Source of the DNA: JBCBKZ01 sp039026975
Lineage (GTDB): Bacteria; Bacteroidota; Bacteroidia; J057
Reading direction: 5' to 3'
Length of the DNA stretch: 22,581 bases
NCBI GenBank assembly: GCA_039026975.1
Contig: JBCCLI010000065.1
Location: 1 to 22,581 of the forward strand
Shown one piece after another: positions 22,112-22,581 of the stretch. Made by a program: the position numbers and the translations under genes. Position 1 is the stretch's first letter. Every line of letters begins with the position of its first letter. The notes beneath the pieces are model-generated. The model made no database searches and had not been told where the DNA came from. It saw only the letters and a list, made by a program, of their open reading frames with translations.

Positions 22112-22581
22112 ATGAGACACGGCAAAAAATTCAATCACCTAGGGAGAACAGCATCGCACAGAAAAGCTATGCTAGCTAATATGGCTTGTTCTCTGATAGA
22201 ACATAAACGTATTAAGACTACCCTGGCTAAGGCTAAAGCCCTTAGAAAGTATGTAGAGCCTTTAATCACTAAGTCTAAGCTGGATACTATGCACTCGCGC
22301 AGAGTGGTATTCTCCTACCTCCAAAATAAAGAAGCTATTAAGGAGCTTTTCGGAGAAGTATCTAACAGAGTGGCGGAGCGTCCAGGTGGGTATACTAGAA
22401 TCCTTAAGCTAGGCCCAAGGGCCAGTGATAATGCTGAAATGGCGCTTATAGAGCTGGTAGACTTCAATGAAATGGCACCAGGTAAGGCTGCCAGTGGTAA
22501 GTCTAAGAGTTCACGTAGAAGACGGAGAGGAAAAGGAAAAGCGAAAAAGACAGAGGTAGCCAGTACAGAAGCAGCAGTAGC
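22112..22581 (+). CDS. rplQ: 50S ribosomal protein L17, 3' end outside window
   Basis: L17 binds 23S rRNA near the tunnel exit. The start gives MRHGKKFNHLGRTASHRKAM, followed by LANMACSLIEHKRIKTTLAK and AKALRKYVEPLITKSKLDTM. GGYTRILKLGPRASDNAEMA marks the end of the conserved fold at about residue 120. The frame then continues into a Lys/Arg/Ser-rich tail (KSKSSRRRRRGKGKAKK) and an Ala/Glu stretch, and is cut by the window edge after 156 codons. Such C-terminal extensions are common in Bacteroidota L17. It follows a terminator-like hairpin and a foldable leader. Confidence 0.96.
   Translation, partial: MRHGKKFNHLGRTASHRKAMLANMACSLIEHKRIKTTLAKAKALRKYVEPLITKSKLDTMHSRRVVFSYLQNKEAIKELFGEVSNRVAERPGGYTRILKLGPRASDNAEMALIELVDFNEMAPGKAASGKSKSSRRRRRGKGKAKKTEVASTEAAV

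Noticed and set aside
22497..22510. 14-base identity between the hexamer array (387-400) and the L17 tail
   Set aside because: Both spell Lys-Ser-Lys-Ser with the same favoured codons (AAG, TCT, AGT); codon preference explains it without common origin.

Overview
The window is a Bacteroidota chromosome segment, probably from a Cytophagia-like lineage. Four things point that way. The gliding-motility pair gldF-gldG sits next to the ribosomal cluster. The order rpsL-rpsG-fusA-rpsJ has no tuf gene after fusA, as is usual in this phylum. Shine-Dalgarno sequences are nearly absent, with A-rich upstream regions instead. S14, S4 and L36 are all of zinc-ligand-poor types. Genus-level placement is not possible from sequence reading alone. 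Every supported gene is on the + strand.

Layout. Bases 1-1574 hold the end of a leucine-biosynthesis operon: the 3' part of leuD, a spacer made of a degenerate hexamer tandem array and an ATTC-rich tract, then leuB. Bases 1626-4057 hold gldF and gldG, translationally coupled by a 1-base stop/start overlap. Bases 4058-4430 are a 373-base gene-free region. It carries a possible gldG terminator, a candidate Bacteroidota-type promoter and a strikingly foldable segment that would lie in the 5' leader of rpsL. From 4431 to the right edge runs one long translation cluster: str (rpsL, rpsG, fusA), S10 (rpsJ, rplC, rplD, rplW, rplB, rpsS, rplV, rpsC, rplP, rpmC, rpsQ), spc (rplN, rplX, rplE, rpsN, rpsH, rplF, rplR, rpsE, rpmD, rplO, secY, map, infA, rpmJ) and alpha (rpsM, rpsK, rpsD, rpoA, rplQ, the last cut by the window edge).

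How it works together. The right-hand 18 kb builds 28 ribosomal proteins plus EF-G, IF-1, the SecY translocon channel, methionine aminopeptidase and the RNA polymerase alpha subunit. The genes are separated by 1-129 bases, consistent with long polycistronic transcripts. Likely punctuation comes from hairpins: a perfect 14-bp stem across the fusA stop codon, a hairpin at the rpsD stop codon, and a terminator-like stem with a T-run between rpoA and rplQ. Three conserved genes use non-ATG starts: rpsC TTG, infA TTG and rplE GTG.

I found no new protein-coding system, no mobile element, no CRISPR array, no tRNA or rRNA, and no antisense gene worth calling. The best leads are non-coding: the rpsL leader, the fusA/rpsJ hairpin and the rplQ leader.
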